A stretch of 64,000 bases of DNA from Pseudomonadota bacterium. GTDB taxonomy: Bacteria > Pseudomonadota > Gammaproteobacteria > Burkholderiales > Burkholderiaceae. The position numbers and the translations under genes were made by a program. Location: NCBI GenBank assembly GCA_021783435.1, contig JAJXUC010000003.1, positions 5,068 to 69,067 of the forward strand, given 5' to 3'. Below, piece by piece: positions 42,364-53,575 of the stretch. The notes below the pieces were generated by a model, which was not told the DNA's origin, searched no databases, and saw only the letters and a program-made list of their open reading frames with translations. Numbering within the stretch: the stretch's first letter is position 1; every line of letters begins with the position of its first letter.

Positions 42364-43509
42364 TTAGGCCAAGGTGCGCACTGCCAGATCGGCCAGGCCG
42401 CACGCGGCGGCAATGCCCAGCAGCTGCGCAGGATCGCCATTGGTGTAGGCCGTCAGCTCGGCGCCACAGTCAGTAGCCTGTGTCGGAATGGGTTCGGGCG
42501 CTGCATCGCCGTCTCGCGGCGGCACATGCCTGCGCTGGAGCTGGGCGGTTTTGTCCATGCCCGCGAGCACGCGGCGGGTTTGCGTAGCCACGGCATCGGC
42601 CGGATCGAGCAGCAGGGCGCTTGAGCCGCCGGGCCCAAGCGCCGCGCGCAGGGCAGTTGCCACCAAGGGGTAATGGGTGCAACCCAGCACCACGACCTTG
42701 CACTGCGCCGAGCGCAGCGGCGCGCAAAACTGCGTCAGGAGTTGCAGGGTTTCACGAGCTTGCGGGCCGAGGGTTTCAATGGCTTCGGCAAGGCCGGGGC
42801 AGGGTTGCAGTACCAGTCGGTCTCGGCCGCCGAGGGATTGCAGCAAAGCCTGAAATTTGGCGCTGGCCAGGGTGCCGGGCGTGGCGAGTACGCCGATGGG
42901 TGCCAGCGAGTGGCTGACATGCATCGCGTTGTCCGCACCCCCGTCTTGCGCGGTGCGCGCCTGGGCTGGAGCGCCGTGCGCCAGGGCCGGTTTGATGGCG
43001 GGTTCGATGCCGATGAAAGGGATGTGCGACCACTGCTGGCGCAAGTTGGCGATGGCCAGGGCGGTGGCCGTGTTGCAGGCAACGACCACGATGCGTGCGC
43101 CCTTGCGCAGCAAAAATCGGGTGAGATGTTGGCTGCGGGCCAGCACGTAGGCGGCGTCGCGCTCGCCGTAGGGGGCGAAGGCGGAGTCGGCCGCGTAGAT
43201 GAAGCGTGCCTGGGGCAATTGGCGCCGCAATGCGGCGAGTACTGTGAGGCCGCCCACGCCGGAGTCGAACACGCCGATGCAAGGCGTTGTGTCGTCGTCG
43301 GCGGGTGCGGGTTCGATTGCGGAGCAATTCGGGCAGAGACAGGTTTTGCCACGCAGCGCGAGGGGAATGCAGGCGAATGTCGCAGCGGGGATACGGCCGC
43401 TTCGGCACCAGCAGGGCGCATCGACACCGCCGCCGGCTGCCAGGGCGCAACGGTTGGGTTCGCCACAAAGGGGGCAGTGCCCAACTGCGCCAGGCGCAGG
43501 CTGTGGCAT
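42364..43509 (-). CDS. murI: Glutamate racemase with N-terminal cysteine-rich CWC domain
   Basis: A 381-aa protein that makes D-glutamate for peptidoglycan. From about residue 78 it is a complete MurI: IGVFDSGVGGLTVLAALRR, catalytic C145 in VVACNTATALAIANL, and catalytic C277 in LGCTHYPLVATALR. The first 65 residues are instead a zinc-ribbon-like CWC domain with cysteines at 12, 15, 21, 33, 35, 57, 59 and 62 (HCPLCGEPNRC, CWC, CLCPNC), normally a separate small protein. No stop or ribosome binding site separates the two parts. An additional insert of about 20 residues (PAQARTAQDGGADN) lies inside MurI. The start at 43509 lies 2 bp beyond the fumarase stop. Confidence 0.88.
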   Translation of the reverse strand: MPQPAPGAVGHCPLCGEPNRCALAAGGGVDAPCWCRSGRIPAATFACIPLALRGKTCLCPNCSAIEPAPADDDTTPCIGVFDSGVGGLTVLAALRRQLPQARFIYAADSAFAPYGERDAAYVLARSQHLTRFLLRKGARIVVVACNTATALAIANLRQQWSHIPFIGIEPAIKPALAHGAPAQARTAQDGGADNAMHVSHSLAPIGVLATPGTLASAKFQALLQSLGGRDRLVLQPCPGLAEAIETLGPQARETLQLLTQFCAPLRSAQCKVVVLGCTHYPLVATALRAALGPGGSSALLLDPADAVATQTRRVLAGMDKTAQLQRRHVPPRDGDAAPEPIPTQATDCGAELTAYTNGDPAQLLGIAAACGLADLAVRTLA

Positions 43510-43511
43510 GC

Positions 43512-45041
43512 TCAAGCCACGGTCACGGGAATTTTGCCGATATGCGCGCGCCACTCGGCCGGGCCGGTGATGTGTACCGAGGTGCCCAGCGCGTCCACGG
43601 CCACAGTCACGGGCATATCTTGCACCGTGAACTCGTAGATGGCCTCCATGCCCAGGTCTTCGAAGGCCAGCAGGCGCGAGGCCTTGATGGCCTTGGACAC
43701 GAGGTAGGCGGCGCCGCCCACGGCCATGAGATACGCGCTCTTGTGCTTGCGAATGGCCTCGATGGCCACCGGGCCGCGCTCGGCCTTGCCGATCATGGCG
43801 ATGAGGCCGGTCTGCGCCAACATCGTTTCGGTGAACTTGTCCATGCGCGTGGCCGTGGTGGGGCCGGCCGGGCCGACGACTTCACCATGCACCGGGTCCA
43901 CCGGGCCGACGTAATAGATGACGCGGTTGGTGAAGTCCACCGGCAGCTTCTCGCCCTTGGCCAGCATGCCGGCGATGCGCTTGTGCGCAGCGTCGCGCCC
44001 GGTCAGCATCTTGCCCGTCAGCAGCAGGGTCTCGCCTGGTTTGAAACTGGCCACCTCGGCCGGGGTCAAGGTGTCGAGATTGACGCGGCGGCTGAGCGCG
44101 TAATCCGGCGCCCAATGCACGTCGGGCCACAAGTCCAGGCCGGGCGGCTCGAGATAGACCGGGCCCTGGCCGTCCATGACGAAGTGCGCGTGGCGGGTGG
44201 CGGCACAGTTGGGAATCATCGCGACCGGCAGGTTGGCGGCGTGGCACGGCCAATGCTTGATTTTCACATCCAGCACCGTGGTCAGTCCGCCCAGGCCCTG
44301 CGCGCCGATGCCCAGGGCGTTGGCCTTTTCATAGAGCTCGATGCGAAGCGCCTCGTACTCGTCGCGAGGTCCACGCGTGAGCAGTTCGTTCATGTCGATG
44401 TCGTCCATCAGGGCCTGCTTGGCCAGAAGCATGGCATGCTCCGCAGTGCCGCCGATGCCGATGCCCAGCATGCCGGGCGGGCACCAGCCGGCGCCCATGG
44501 TGGGCAGGGTTTGCAGCACCCAGTCGACCACGCTGTCGCTGGGGTTGAGCATGACGAACTTGGACTTGGCCTCGGAGCCACCTCCCTTGGCCGCCACGGT
44601 CACGTCGAGCTTGTTGCCGGGAACGAGTTCGACATGCAGCACCGCGGGGGTGTTGTCGCCGGTGTTCTTGCGCGCGAACAGCGGGTCGGCCAGGACCGAA
44701 GCGCGCAACTTGTTGTCGGCATCCAGATAGCCACGTCGCACGCCGGCGTCCACCGCATCCTGCAGACTGCCACTGAGGCCCTCGAAGCGCACGTCCATGC
44801 CGACCTTGAGGAAGACGTTGACGATGCCGGTGTCCTGGCAGATGGGACGACGTCCTTCAGCGCACATGCGGCTGTTGGTCAGGATTTGTGCGATGGCGTC
44901 TTTGGCTGCAGGGCTTTGCTCGCGGGCGTAGGCACGCGCCAGATGCGTGATGTAGTCGGCTGGGTGGTAGTAGCTGATGAATTGCAGCGCCGCAGCGATG
45001 CTCTCGACCAGGTCGTCCTGGCGAATGCGTGTGGTGGACAA
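43512..45041 (-). CDS. Fumarate hydratase class I (iron-sulfur type)
   Basis: A 509-aa oxygen-sensitive 4Fe-4S fumarase that hydrates fumarate to malate in the TCA cycle. The N-terminal half has RRPICQDTGIVNVFLKVG, with a cluster cysteine, and the GMLGIGIGGTAEHAMLLAK segment. The C-terminal half carries YYVGPVDPVHGEVVGPAGPTTATRMD and the AYLMAVGGAAYLVSKAIK segment. The length is normal for the single-chain class I enzyme. The stop is followed immediately by the CWC-MurI start, so the two are probably co-transcribed. Confidence 0.96.
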   Translation of the reverse strand: MSTTRIRQDDLVESIAAALQFISYYHPADYITHLARAYAREQSPAAKDAIAQILTNSRMCAEGRRPICQDTGIVNVFLKVGMDVRFEGLSGSLQDAVDAGVRRGYLDADNKLRASVLADPLFARKNTGDNTPAVLHVELVPGNKLDVTVAAKGGGSEAKSKFVMLNPSDSVVDWVLQTLPTMGAGWCPPGMLGIGIGGTAEHAMLLAKQALMDDIDMNELLTRGPRDEYEALRIELYEKANALGIGAQGLGGLTTVLDVKIKHWPCHAANLPVAMIPNCAATRHAHFVMDGQGPVYLEPPGLDLWPDVHWAPDYALSRRVNLDTLTPAEVASFKPGETLLLTGKMLTGRDAAHKRIAGMLAKGEKLPVDFTNRVIYYVGPVDPVHGEVVGPAGPTTATRMDKFTETMLAQTGLIAMIGKAERGPVAIEAIRKHKSAYLMAVGGAAYLVSKAIKASRLLAFEDLGMEAIYEFTVQDMPVTVAVDALGTSVHITGPAEWRAHIGKIPVTVA

Positions 45042-45119
45042 GGGGATCTCCGTGGGTTGCTGAGCCAGTGGCCAGATTCTCCGCGCATGATGTTAAGACC
45101 GCTCCAAGACGCTTGTTGT

Positions 45120-45779
45120 TCAGTGGCCGCTTGCAGGACCGTTGGCGGGGGCGTAATCGTGGATGGTGCGGGTCATCATGCGGTCGGTATAGGCAATGGC
45201 CATGGCCGAGAGCAGAAAGGTGAGATGGATGGCAGTCTGCGCGATCAGTGCCTTGGCGCTGTAGGCGTCGGCATTGATGAAGGTGCGCAGCAGATGGATG
45301 GACGAAATGCCGATGATGGCCAGCGCCAGCTTCACCTTGAGCACCGAGGCGTTGACATGCGACAGCCATTCGGGATGGTCCGGGTGATCCTCGAGGTACA
45401 TGCGCGACACGAAGGTTTCGTAGCCGCCGACGATGACCATGATCAGCAGATTGGCAATCATCACCACGTCGATGAGGCTGAGCACCACCAGCATGATGGT
45501 GGTTTCCGTCAGCTTCGGCAAGCCGATTTGCGCGGCGGCAGCGATTCCGCCTTCTGGCGGAATCGGGTTGCGTACGGCCACGGCCTCGAGCAGGTGCTGC
45601 AGGGACGTCTGGTTGCCCATGGCGGCACCCACCAGGTCCACCAGTTCGACCCAGAAGTGGAAGACGTAAACGCCCAGCGCGAGGATCAGCCCGACGTAGA
45701 GCGGCAGTTGCAGCCAGCGGCTGAAAAACAGCAGGCGGGGCACGAGTGGCAACTGAGCGGTGGGTTGGGGTTTGGCCAT
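45120..45779 (-). CDS. UPF0114 (YqhA-like) membrane protein
   Basis: A 219-aa protein with four predicted membrane helices. The family pattern is clear: FFSRWLQLPLYVGLILALGV at the start, then LSLIDVVMIANLLIMVIVGGYETFVSR, WLSHVNASVLKVKLALAIIGISSIHLLRTF and a final helix. The biochemical role is unknown. Compared with short family members it has an extra loop between helices 1 and 2. It lies 78 bp upstream of the fumarase gene and is divergent from acs. Confidence 0.88.
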   Translation of the reverse strand: MAKPQPTAQLPLVPRLLFFSRWLQLPLYVGLILALGVYVFHFWVELVDLVGAAMGNQTSLQHLLEAVAVRNPIPPEGGIAAAAQIGLPKLTETTIMLVVLSLIDVVMIANLLIMVIVGGYETFVSRMYLEDHPDHPEWLSHVNASVLKVKLALAIIGISSIHLLRTFINADAYSAKALIAQTAIHLTFLLSAMAIAYTDRMMTRTIHDYAPANGPASGH

Positions 45780-45892
45780 GGGGGTGCGGTGGATAGCGGG
45801 AATATTGCAGGCACCGCGATTCTAAGGATGCAATGTGTTGCGATTGGAGCGGCTGCGTTCCCGGCGCGTCAGGGGGGTGTAAGAGCGGTTGG

Positions 45893-45921
45893 TTCACAAT
45901 AAAAAGCAAACACAATACAGT
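45893..45921 (+). promoter_or_regulatory. Putative sigma70 promoter of acs
   Basis: TTCACA (45893-45898) and TACAGT (45916-45921) are 17 bp apart in an A-rich stretch, 80 bp upstream of the acs start codon. Each box has one or two mismatches to consensus. It is the only good AT-rich promoter candidate in this 222-bp divergent gap. Confidence 0.5.
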
Positions 45922-46001
45922 CGAAGCCTTGCGGAAGCCAAATGCACCGTGCACCATAACCCGCATGCTTCGGCAGAACCGCCACCCATCTGGAGACAAT
46001 C

Positions 46002-47984
<1,983 letters not shown>

Positions 47985-48111
47985 GTAACCGTGTTGTAAG
48001 TCAAGCAGTGAGTGGCGCCATCTGTCTGGCGATGAGCGGCGCTTGAAGGTTGGCCCACCGGCGGTGTGAACAGACCGCTGGCCTGAGCACACGGGTTTCG
48101 ATGGTCGCGTT

Positions 48112-49011
48112 TCAGGCCGGGCCAGCCGTCACGGCAAGCGTCCCGCTGCGACCCGGCACTGTGCCCTGCGCCACGCCGCGCAAGGGCAGGGCGTCGAGAG
48201 CCAGGGTGGCGGCGTAGTTCGACAAACTGCCGATGTGCATGCCGGCCGCCTGCCAGCCGCCCAGCAGGGCATCGAAGACCGGGGACAGCTTGCCGCCTTC
48301 AAGCTCGGCGTGCAAGGTGAACACATGGTCGCGCCCATCGAGCGAACGTTGCAGGATGTGCTCGGCGACGGTCTCGGGGGTGATGCCGTCGAGGCCGATG
48401 CACTCATCCAGCGTTGGCAGTGTGGTGGGTAGTTGCGGCACGGCAAGGGCTGCGCCTTGCACCACAGGACGGAAAGGGGCATCGCCGCGACCGTCGGAGG
48501 CAAGGGTGAAGCCGAGTTCAACTTCCAGCGCATAGGCCGCATCGTTCATCTGCCAGCCGGCGGCGCCATGCACGCGGGGCGGGCGACCAAAGATCTCGGT
48601 GTAGCGCGCGACCGCCAGTTGCATCTGCCGCCGAGTCCAGGTGGCGTCCTTGTGCGCCACATGGTCCTGCCACAGGATGTGGTTCCAGGTGTGCACGCCC
48701 GTTTCATGCCCGCTGCGATCGACGCTGCGCATGGTTTCGGCTGCCTGTCTGCCGATATCCGGTCCTGGCAGCAAGGTGCCGTAGAGCAAGGTCTTGATGC
48801 CGTAATGCTCCACCACCGAAGTCCGCCCCACCTTGGCCAGGAAGCCGGGCCGGAAGACGCGCTTGAGCGCGCGCCCAGTATGGTCCGGTCCGAGGCTCAG
48901 CAGGAAGGTGGCGCAGACCTGGTGGCGATCGAGCAGGCGCAGCAAGGTGGGTATGCCTTCGCGTGTGCCGCGCAGGGTATCGACATCGATCTTCAGGGCG
49001 AGGAACGGCAT
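48112..49011 (-). CDS. arnD: ArnD: 4-deoxy-4-formamido-L-arabinose-phosphoundecaprenol deformylase
   Basis: A 299-aa NodB-type polysaccharide deacetylase. It removes the formyl group from undecaprenyl-phosphate-L-Ara4FN before transfer to lipid A. It has the first metal-binding Asp in LALKIDVDTLRGT, then HETGVHTWNH for the metal His residues, and GRPPRVHGAAGWQMN, the ArnD form of the third motif. The C-terminal His lies in HVFTLHAELEGGKLSP. It is the last gene of the arn operon, 28 bp after the dehydrogenase gene. Confidence 0.93.
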   Translation of the reverse strand: MPFLALKIDVDTLRGTREGIPTLLRLLDRHQVCATFLLSLGPDHTGRALKRVFRPGFLAKVGRTSVVEHYGIKTLLYGTLLPGPDIGRQAAETMRSVDRSGHETGVHTWNHILWQDHVAHKDATWTRRQMQLAVARYTEIFGRPPRVHGAAGWQMNDAAYALEVELGFTLASDGRGDAPFRPVVQGAALAVPQLPTTLPTLDECIGLDGITPETVAEHILQRSLDGRDHVFTLHAELEGGKLSPVFDALLGGWQAAGMHIGSLSNYAATLALDALPLRGVAQGTVPGRSGTLAVTAGPA

Positions 49012-49039
49012 GGCGCGCGGGTGCAGTCTGCGGAGCTGC

Positions 49040-50095
49040 TCAGTTGCCGGTCTCGTCCATCAGCGCTCTTGCCTGGGCAATATGGCTGCGGTAGGCGTCA
49101 AAAATTTTGCGCAGCGCGGTGTCCATGTCGGTCTTGGGCGCCCAGTTCAGGTCGCGCATGGTGTTGGTGATCTTGGGCACGCGGTTCGGCACGTCCTGGT
49201 AGCCCTTGCCGTAGTAGGCGCCCGAACTGGTTTCCACCAGTTTCACCTGCCGGGCCGACTCGGCGTATTCAGGCACGGAGGCGGCGATGCGCAACATGTG
49301 GTCAGCCAGTTCGCGGATCGAGTGGTTGTTCGCTGGATTACCGATGTTGTAGATCTGACCGCTGGCCACGCCGTCCTTGTTGTCGATGATGTTCATCAAC
49401 GCATCGATGCCGTCGTCGATGTCGGTGAAGGCGCGTTTTTGCTGACCGCCGTCGACCAGGCTGATGGCCTCGCCGCGCACGATGTGGCCGAGGAATTGGG
49501 TCACCACGCGCGAGCTGCCTTCCTTGGCGGAGAAGATGGTGTCCAGGCCGGCGCCGATCCAGTTGAAGGGGCGGAACAGGGTGTAGTTCAGGCCTTCCTG
49601 CTGGCCGTAGGCGGCAATCACCCTGTCCATCAACTGCTTGGAGCAGGCGTAGATCCAGCGCGGCTTGTTGATCGGGCCGTAGGTCAGGGGCGAGTTCTCG
49701 GGGTCGAATTCGGCATCGGCGCTCATGCCGTAGACCTCGGAGGTGGAGGGAAACACGAGGTGCTTCTTGTGCTTCACCGCGGCGCGCACGATGGGCAGGT
49801 TGGCTTCGAAGTCGAGCTCGAACACTCGCAGCGGGGCCTTCACGTAGGTGGCTGGCGTGGCGATGGCCACCAGCGGCAGGATCACGTCGCACTTGCGCAC
49901 GTGGTATTCGATCCATTCCTTGTTGATGGTGATGTCGCCCTCGAAGAACTTGAAGCGCGGGTTGCGCAGCAACTCGTCGATGCGGTCGGTGTTCATGTCC
50001 ATGCCGTACACCTGCCAGTCGGTGGTGGCGAGGATGCGCTTGGACAGGTGGTGACCGATGAAGCCGTTGACGCCGAGAATGAGGATTTTTTTCAT
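49040..50095 (-). CDS. arnA: UDP-glucuronate decarboxylase (ArnA dehydrogenase half) as a separate protein
   Basis: A 351-aa extended SDR equal to the C-terminal half of ArnA. It oxidatively decarboxylates UDP-glucuronate to UDP-4-keto-pentose. It has the NAD site ILGVNGFIGHHLSKRIL, the active Ser/Thr in PSTSEVYGMSAD, YACSK as the catalytic Tyr-Lys pair, and LFRPFNWIGAGLD. In enterobacteria this domain is fused to a formyltransferase; here it starts at its own ATG at 50095, overlapping the formyltransferase stop by 4 bp. Both ArnA activities are thus kept, in two coupled genes. Confidence 0.93.
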   Translation of the reverse strand: MKKILILGVNGFIGHHLSKRILATTDWQVYGMDMNTDRIDELLRNPRFKFFEGDITINKEWIEYHVRKCDVILPLVAIATPATYVKAPLRVFELDFEANLPIVRAAVKHKKHLVFPSTSEVYGMSADAEFDPENSPLTYGPINKPRWIYACSKQLMDRVIAAYGQQEGLNYTLFRPFNWIGAGLDTIFSAKEGSSRVVTQFLGHIVRGEAISLVDGGQQKRAFTDIDDGIDALMNIIDNKDGVASGQIYNIGNPANNHSIRELADHMLRIAASVPEYAESARQVKLVETSSGAYYGKGYQDVPNRVPKITNTMRDLNWAPKTDMDTALRKIFDAYRSHIAQARALMDETGN

Positions 50096-51021
50096 GGCTG
50101 AAGTCCTGCGAGTTCCGAAAAGTGTTGTGCGCTCAAGGGCTGGCCGGGATGATCCGCCATCCACAATTCGAGGATGTGAATCACGCCGTCGTCGCCGCCT
50201 CTGGCGAGGATCAGCTCACCTGCAGCATGCAAGCCGACGCCAGCCGAAGCCGGGAACAGCCCCGCCACTTCAGGCCGGGCCATGCGGGCACGCGCGACAA
50301 TGAAGCGCCGGCCGTTGCGGTCGAAAAAAGCGCCAGGGTACGGGGGTGCGACGGCGCGCATGAGGTTGTAGATGGCTTGCGCGGGTTGCTGCCAGTCGAT
50401 GCGGCCGTCTTCGGGTTTGCGCCCGCCGAAGTAGCTGCCTTGGGCCAGATCATTGTTGCGGCGCGGCACTTTGCCCTGCAGCAACTGCGGCAGCACACGC
50501 CATAAAGCGATTTCGGCGGCCACCGTGACTTTGTCGAACACGTTTTTGGCCGTATCGTCCGGCAGGATGGGCACGGCCTGCTGCGCGACGATGTCGCCGG
50601 CGTCGGGCTTGGCCTGCATGACATGCAAGGTGGCGCCGGTTTCGCGCTCGCCGTGAAGCACCGCCCAGTTCACCGGCACGCGGCCCCGGTACTTGGGCAG
50701 CAGCGAGCCGTGCATGTTCAGCGCGGCGATGCGCGCCGCAGCCAGCAGTGGAGCAGGCAGCATGCGACGGAAGTAGAAGGAGAAGATGTAGTCCGGCGCC
50801 AGTCTCGTGACGCGATCCTGCAAGGCATCGCCCACGGTTTCATCGACCAGCACCGTCGCGATGCCATGCTCGGCTGCAACGGCAGCCACGCTGTCGAACC
50901 AGATGGTCTCGCCGGGATCGTCCGGGTGCGTGACCACGAGATCCACCTGCATGCCGCCGGCCAACAGCGTGCGCAGGCCGCGCGCACCAACGTTGTGATA
51001 GGCGAAAACAACGACGCGCAT
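50092..51021 (-). CDS. arnA: UDP-L-Ara4N formyltransferase (ArnA N-terminal half) as a separate protein
   Basis: A 309-aa protein equal to the N-terminal half of ArnA. It uses 10-formyltetrahydrofolate to formylate UDP-L-Ara4N. It shows VVVFAYHNVGARGLRTLL, the catalytic Asn-His pair in LNMHGSLLPKYRGRVPVNW, and the catalytic Asp in KPDAGDIVAQQAVPI. The C-terminal 100 residues form the OB-like subdomain of formyltransferases. The stop overlaps the decarboxylase gene, and the start lies 12 bp after arnC. Confidence 0.93.
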   Translation of the reverse strand: MRVVVFAYHNVGARGLRTLLAGGMQVDLVVTHPDDPGETIWFDSVAAVAAEHGIATVLVDETVGDALQDRVTRLAPDYIFSFYFRRMLPAPLLAAARIAALNMHGSLLPKYRGRVPVNWAVLHGERETGATLHVMQAKPDAGDIVAQQAVPILPDDTAKNVFDKVTVAAEIALWRVLPQLLQGKVPRRNNDLAQGSYFGGRKPEDGRIDWQQPAQAIYNLMRAVAPPYPGAFFDRNGRRFIVARARMARPEVAGLFPASAGVGLHAAGELILARGGDDGVIHILELWMADHPGQPLSAQHFSELAGLQP

Positions 51022-51033
51022 GCGGTCAGCCGG

Positions 51034-52059
51034 TTAGCCGCTGGAAGCGGTCAGGCTGGGAGCTTCGTCATCGGTGCTCGCGGCACGCAGGCCCCGCGCC
51101 GCATGAGTCTGTGCGGTGTCATCGAGGACAGCCTGCACCACGTAACGTGGCCTGCCGCGCACCTGCTCGTAGATGCGGCCAACGTACTCGCCCAGCAGGC
51201 CCATGCTGAACAGCAGCACGCCGAGCAGACAGAAGGTGATGGCGAACAGGGTGAACACCCCCTCGACCTGTGAGCCGAACAGCAGGCGCTGCAACATGAG
51301 GTAGGCGAACAGAGCGCCCGATGCCAGCGCCAGGGCGATGCCGAGGAAGGACATGATCTGCAGCGGCATGAGCGAGAAGCCGGTGACCAGATCGAAATTG
51401 AGCCGGACGAGCTTGAACAACGAATACTTCGACTCGCCTGCAGCACGTTCTTCGTGTGCCACCTCGATCTCGGTCGGCCGCAAGGAGAAGGTGTAGGCCA
51501 GTGCGGGCACAAAGGTGTTGACTTCGCTGCAACGGTTGATGGTGTCGACGACATCGCGGCCATAGGCCCGCAGCATGCAGCCCTGGTCGGTCATGCGGAC
51601 ATGGGTGATTTTTTCCCGCAGATTGTTCATCGCCACACTGGCGTTGCGGCGGAACCAGCTGTCCTGGCGCTGGCGGCGGATGGTGCCGACGTAATCGAAG
51701 CCATCGCGCATCTTGGCCACCAGCTTGCCGATTTCCTCCGGCGGGTTCTGCAGGTCGGCGTCCAGCGTCACCACGATGTCGCCGCGACTGTGCTCGAAGC
51801 CCGCGAGGATGGCCATGTGCTGGCCGTAGTTGCCGTTGAACAGAATGGCGCGGGTGACGTCGGGACGCAGGCGCTGCTGCGCTGCCAGCAGGGCTGCCGA
51901 ACGGTCCCTGCTGCCGTCGTTGATGAAGATGATTTCATAGCGCTCGCCCAGGGCGTCGAGCGCTGGATAGAGCCTGGCGAACAGCGCAGCCAGCCCGGCT
52001 TCCTCGTTGTAGACAGGAACGACGACCGAAACGGCGGGGGGAAGAACGAAGGTGCTCAT
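51034..52059 (-). CDS. arnC: ArnC: undecaprenyl-phosphate 4-deoxy-4-formamido-L-arabinose transferase
   Basis: A 341-aa GT2 glycosyltransferase that moves Ara4FN from UDP to undecaprenyl phosphate at the inner membrane. The catalytic domain has SVVVPVYNEEAGLAALFARL, IIFINDGSRDRS and VTLDADLQNPPEEI with the DxD-like metal site. Two C-terminal membrane helices (about residues 230-295) anchor it. The motif FNGNYGQHMAILAGFEHSRG is as in ArnC. It overlaps arnB by 4 bp. Confidence 0.94.
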   Translation of the reverse strand: MSTFVLPPAVSVVVPVYNEEAGLAALFARLYPALDALGERYEIIFINDGSRDRSAALLAAQQRLRPDVTRAILFNGNYGQHMAILAGFEHSRGDIVVTLDADLQNPPEEIGKLVAKMRDGFDYVGTIRRQRQDSWFRRNASVAMNNLREKITHVRMTDQGCMLRAYGRDVVDTINRCSEVNTFVPALAYTFSLRPTEIEVAHEERAAGESKYSLFKLVRLNFDLVTGFSLMPLQIMSFLGIALALASGALFAYLMLQRLLFGSQVEGVFTLFAITFCLLGVLLFSMGLLGEYVGRIYEQVRGRPRYVVQAVLDDTAQTHAARGLRAASTDDEAPSLTASSG

Positions 52060-53192
52060 ACGCCGAATTCTCGCAGCACCGCGTCGAGCGCGCCGCAGAC
52101 GCGCCCGATATCAGCGTCGCGCATGGCGGGAAACAGTGGCAGGGTGAGAATGCCCGCGCCGACGCGCTCGGCATGCGGAAAGTCACCGGGCTTGAAGCCC
52201 AGCTTGCGGTAGAGCGTGAACAAGTGGATCGGCGGGTAATGCACACCGGTGCCGATGCCGCGGTCTTTCAACGCCTGCATCACGGCGGCACGCGGAGCAG
52301 CCGATGGCAGCACGACCTGGAACATGTGCCAGTTGCTGTCGGTGAAGTCGCGCACCGGCAGCTGCGCGCCACGCTCGGCCAGTTTCATCGCGTCGAGTAC
52401 GGCGAAGTAGGCCTTTGCCAGCTCGGTGCGGCGGCGGTTGAAACTGTCCAGTCGCTGCATCTGTCCCCAGCCCACGCGTGCGGCCACGTCGGTGAGGTTG
52501 GCCTTGCCGCCCACCACGTCGACGTCCATGCCGTCCAGCCCGGTGCGGCGCACGCCTTGCAGGCGCAGGCGCTCGGCCAGTTGCGGGTCGGCATCGGTGG
52601 GAAGGACCAGGCAGCCGCCTTCCAGGCTGGTGGCATTCTTGTTGGGGTGGAAGCTGAATGAAGCGAAGTCGCCGAAGCTGCCCACGCGCCGGCCTTGCCA
52701 GGTGCTGCCGATGGCTTGCGCCGCATCCTCCAAAATCCGCAGTTTGTAGCGTGCGGCCAAGGCACCAATGGCGTCCAGGTCGCAGGGAAGGCCGGCCAGA
52801 TGCACCGGCAGGATGACCTTGGTGCGTGACGTGATGGCGGCCTCGATGCGGCTGGTGTCGAGGTTGCGGGTGACCGGGTCGATGTCGACGAAGACCGGAC
52901 GCGCGCCCACCGCCAGCACCACATTGGCCGTGGCCACCCAGGACAACGGCGTGGTGATGACTTCGTCGCCCGGACCCACGCCCAACATGCGCAGCGCGAC
53001 TTCCATGGTGACCGTGCCGGAGTTGAAGGCGCGCACCATGCGGCCGCCGAAGAACTCGGACAGCATCTGCTCGAACTTCGTATTCCAGGGCCCGGTGGTC
53101 AGCCAGCCCGAACGCAGCACCTCGATCACACCAGCGATGGTGGCCTCGTCGAGGTCGGGACGGGTGAACGGCAGGAAATCAGTTTCGGCCAT
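52056..53192 (-). CDS. arnB: ArnB: UDP-4-amino-4-deoxy-L-arabinose aminotransferase
   Basis: A 378-aa PLP aminotransferase of the DegT/ArnB group. It makes UDP-L-Ara4N from the 4-keto sugar with glutamate. It has LPFTRPDLDEATIAGVIEVL, the segment VITTPLSWVATANVVL, ILEDAAQAIGSTWQGRRVGS, and the PLP lysine in SFSFHPNKNATSLEGG. The ATG at 53192 is chosen because GAGGATG sits at the right distance; the ATG at 53201 would lie on that site. It follows the small EamA-like gene by 11 bp. Confidence 0.95.
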   Translation of the reverse strand: MAETDFLPFTRPDLDEATIAGVIEVLRSGWLTTGPWNTKFEQMLSEFFGGRMVRAFNSGTVTMEVALRMLGVGPGDEVITTPLSWVATANVVLAVGARPVFVDIDPVTRNLDTSRIEAAITSRTKVILPVHLAGLPCDLDAIGALAARYKLRILEDAAQAIGSTWQGRRVGSFGDFASFSFHPNKNATSLEGGCLVLPTDADPQLAERLRLQGVRRTGLDGMDVDVVGGKANLTDVAARVGWGQMQRLDSFNRRRTELAKAYFAVLDAMKLAERGAQLPVRDFTDSNWHMFQVVLPSAAPRAAVMQALKDRGIGTGVHYPPIHLFTLYRKLGFKPGDFPHAERVGAGILTLPLFPAMRDADIGRVCGALDAVLREFGV

Positions 53193-53203
53193 GGGCGGCA
53201 TCC

Positions 53204-53575
53204 TCAGGAACGTGCAACCACAATCACACCGACGATGATGATGGCAATGCCGATGAGTTTCTGCGCCGTCAGAGCCTCGCCGAACAACCACCAGGCGACG
53301 AAGGCTGTGACCACATAGCCCAGCGACAGCATAGGGTAGGCGATGGACACCTGGACCCGGGTCAGCGCCAGGATCCACACCACCACCGAGACAGCGTAGA
53401 ACGCCAGTCCAAGAAGGATCTGCCACTGCAGGGCAAAGTGCAGTCCCGCATGCCAGATGTTTTCCAGGCTGAAGGAAAAACGGCCGGCCGTCTCGGCCCC
53501 AGCCTTGATCAACAGCTGCGCGGCTGCATTCAACAGCACACCCGTGAGAACCAGGGCGAAGGCGACGGCGCTCAT
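53204..53575 (-). CDS. Small EamA/SMR-type membrane protein (ArnE/ArnF-like)
   Basis: A 123-aa protein with four predicted membrane helices and the DMT-type small multidrug fold (LVLTGVLLNAAAQLLIKAGA; then WILALTRVQVSIAYPMLSLGYV). In enterobacteria, ArnE and ArnF form the flippase for undecaprenyl-phosphate-Ara4N. Only one such gene is seen here, so it may act as a homodimer or serve a wider purpose. It lies between arnT and arnB, and overlaps arnT by 4 bp. Confidence 0.85.
   Translation of the reverse strand: MSAVAFALVLTGVLLNAAAQLLIKAGAETAGRFSFSLENIWHAGLHFALQWQILLGLAFYAVSVVVWILALTRVQVSIAYPMLSLGYVVTAFVAWWLFGEALTAQKLIGIAIIIVGVIVVARS

Noticed and set aside
42140..42367. 75-codon plus-strand frame between xth and murI
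   Set aside because: No family, no clear ribosome binding site and overlap with the end of murI.
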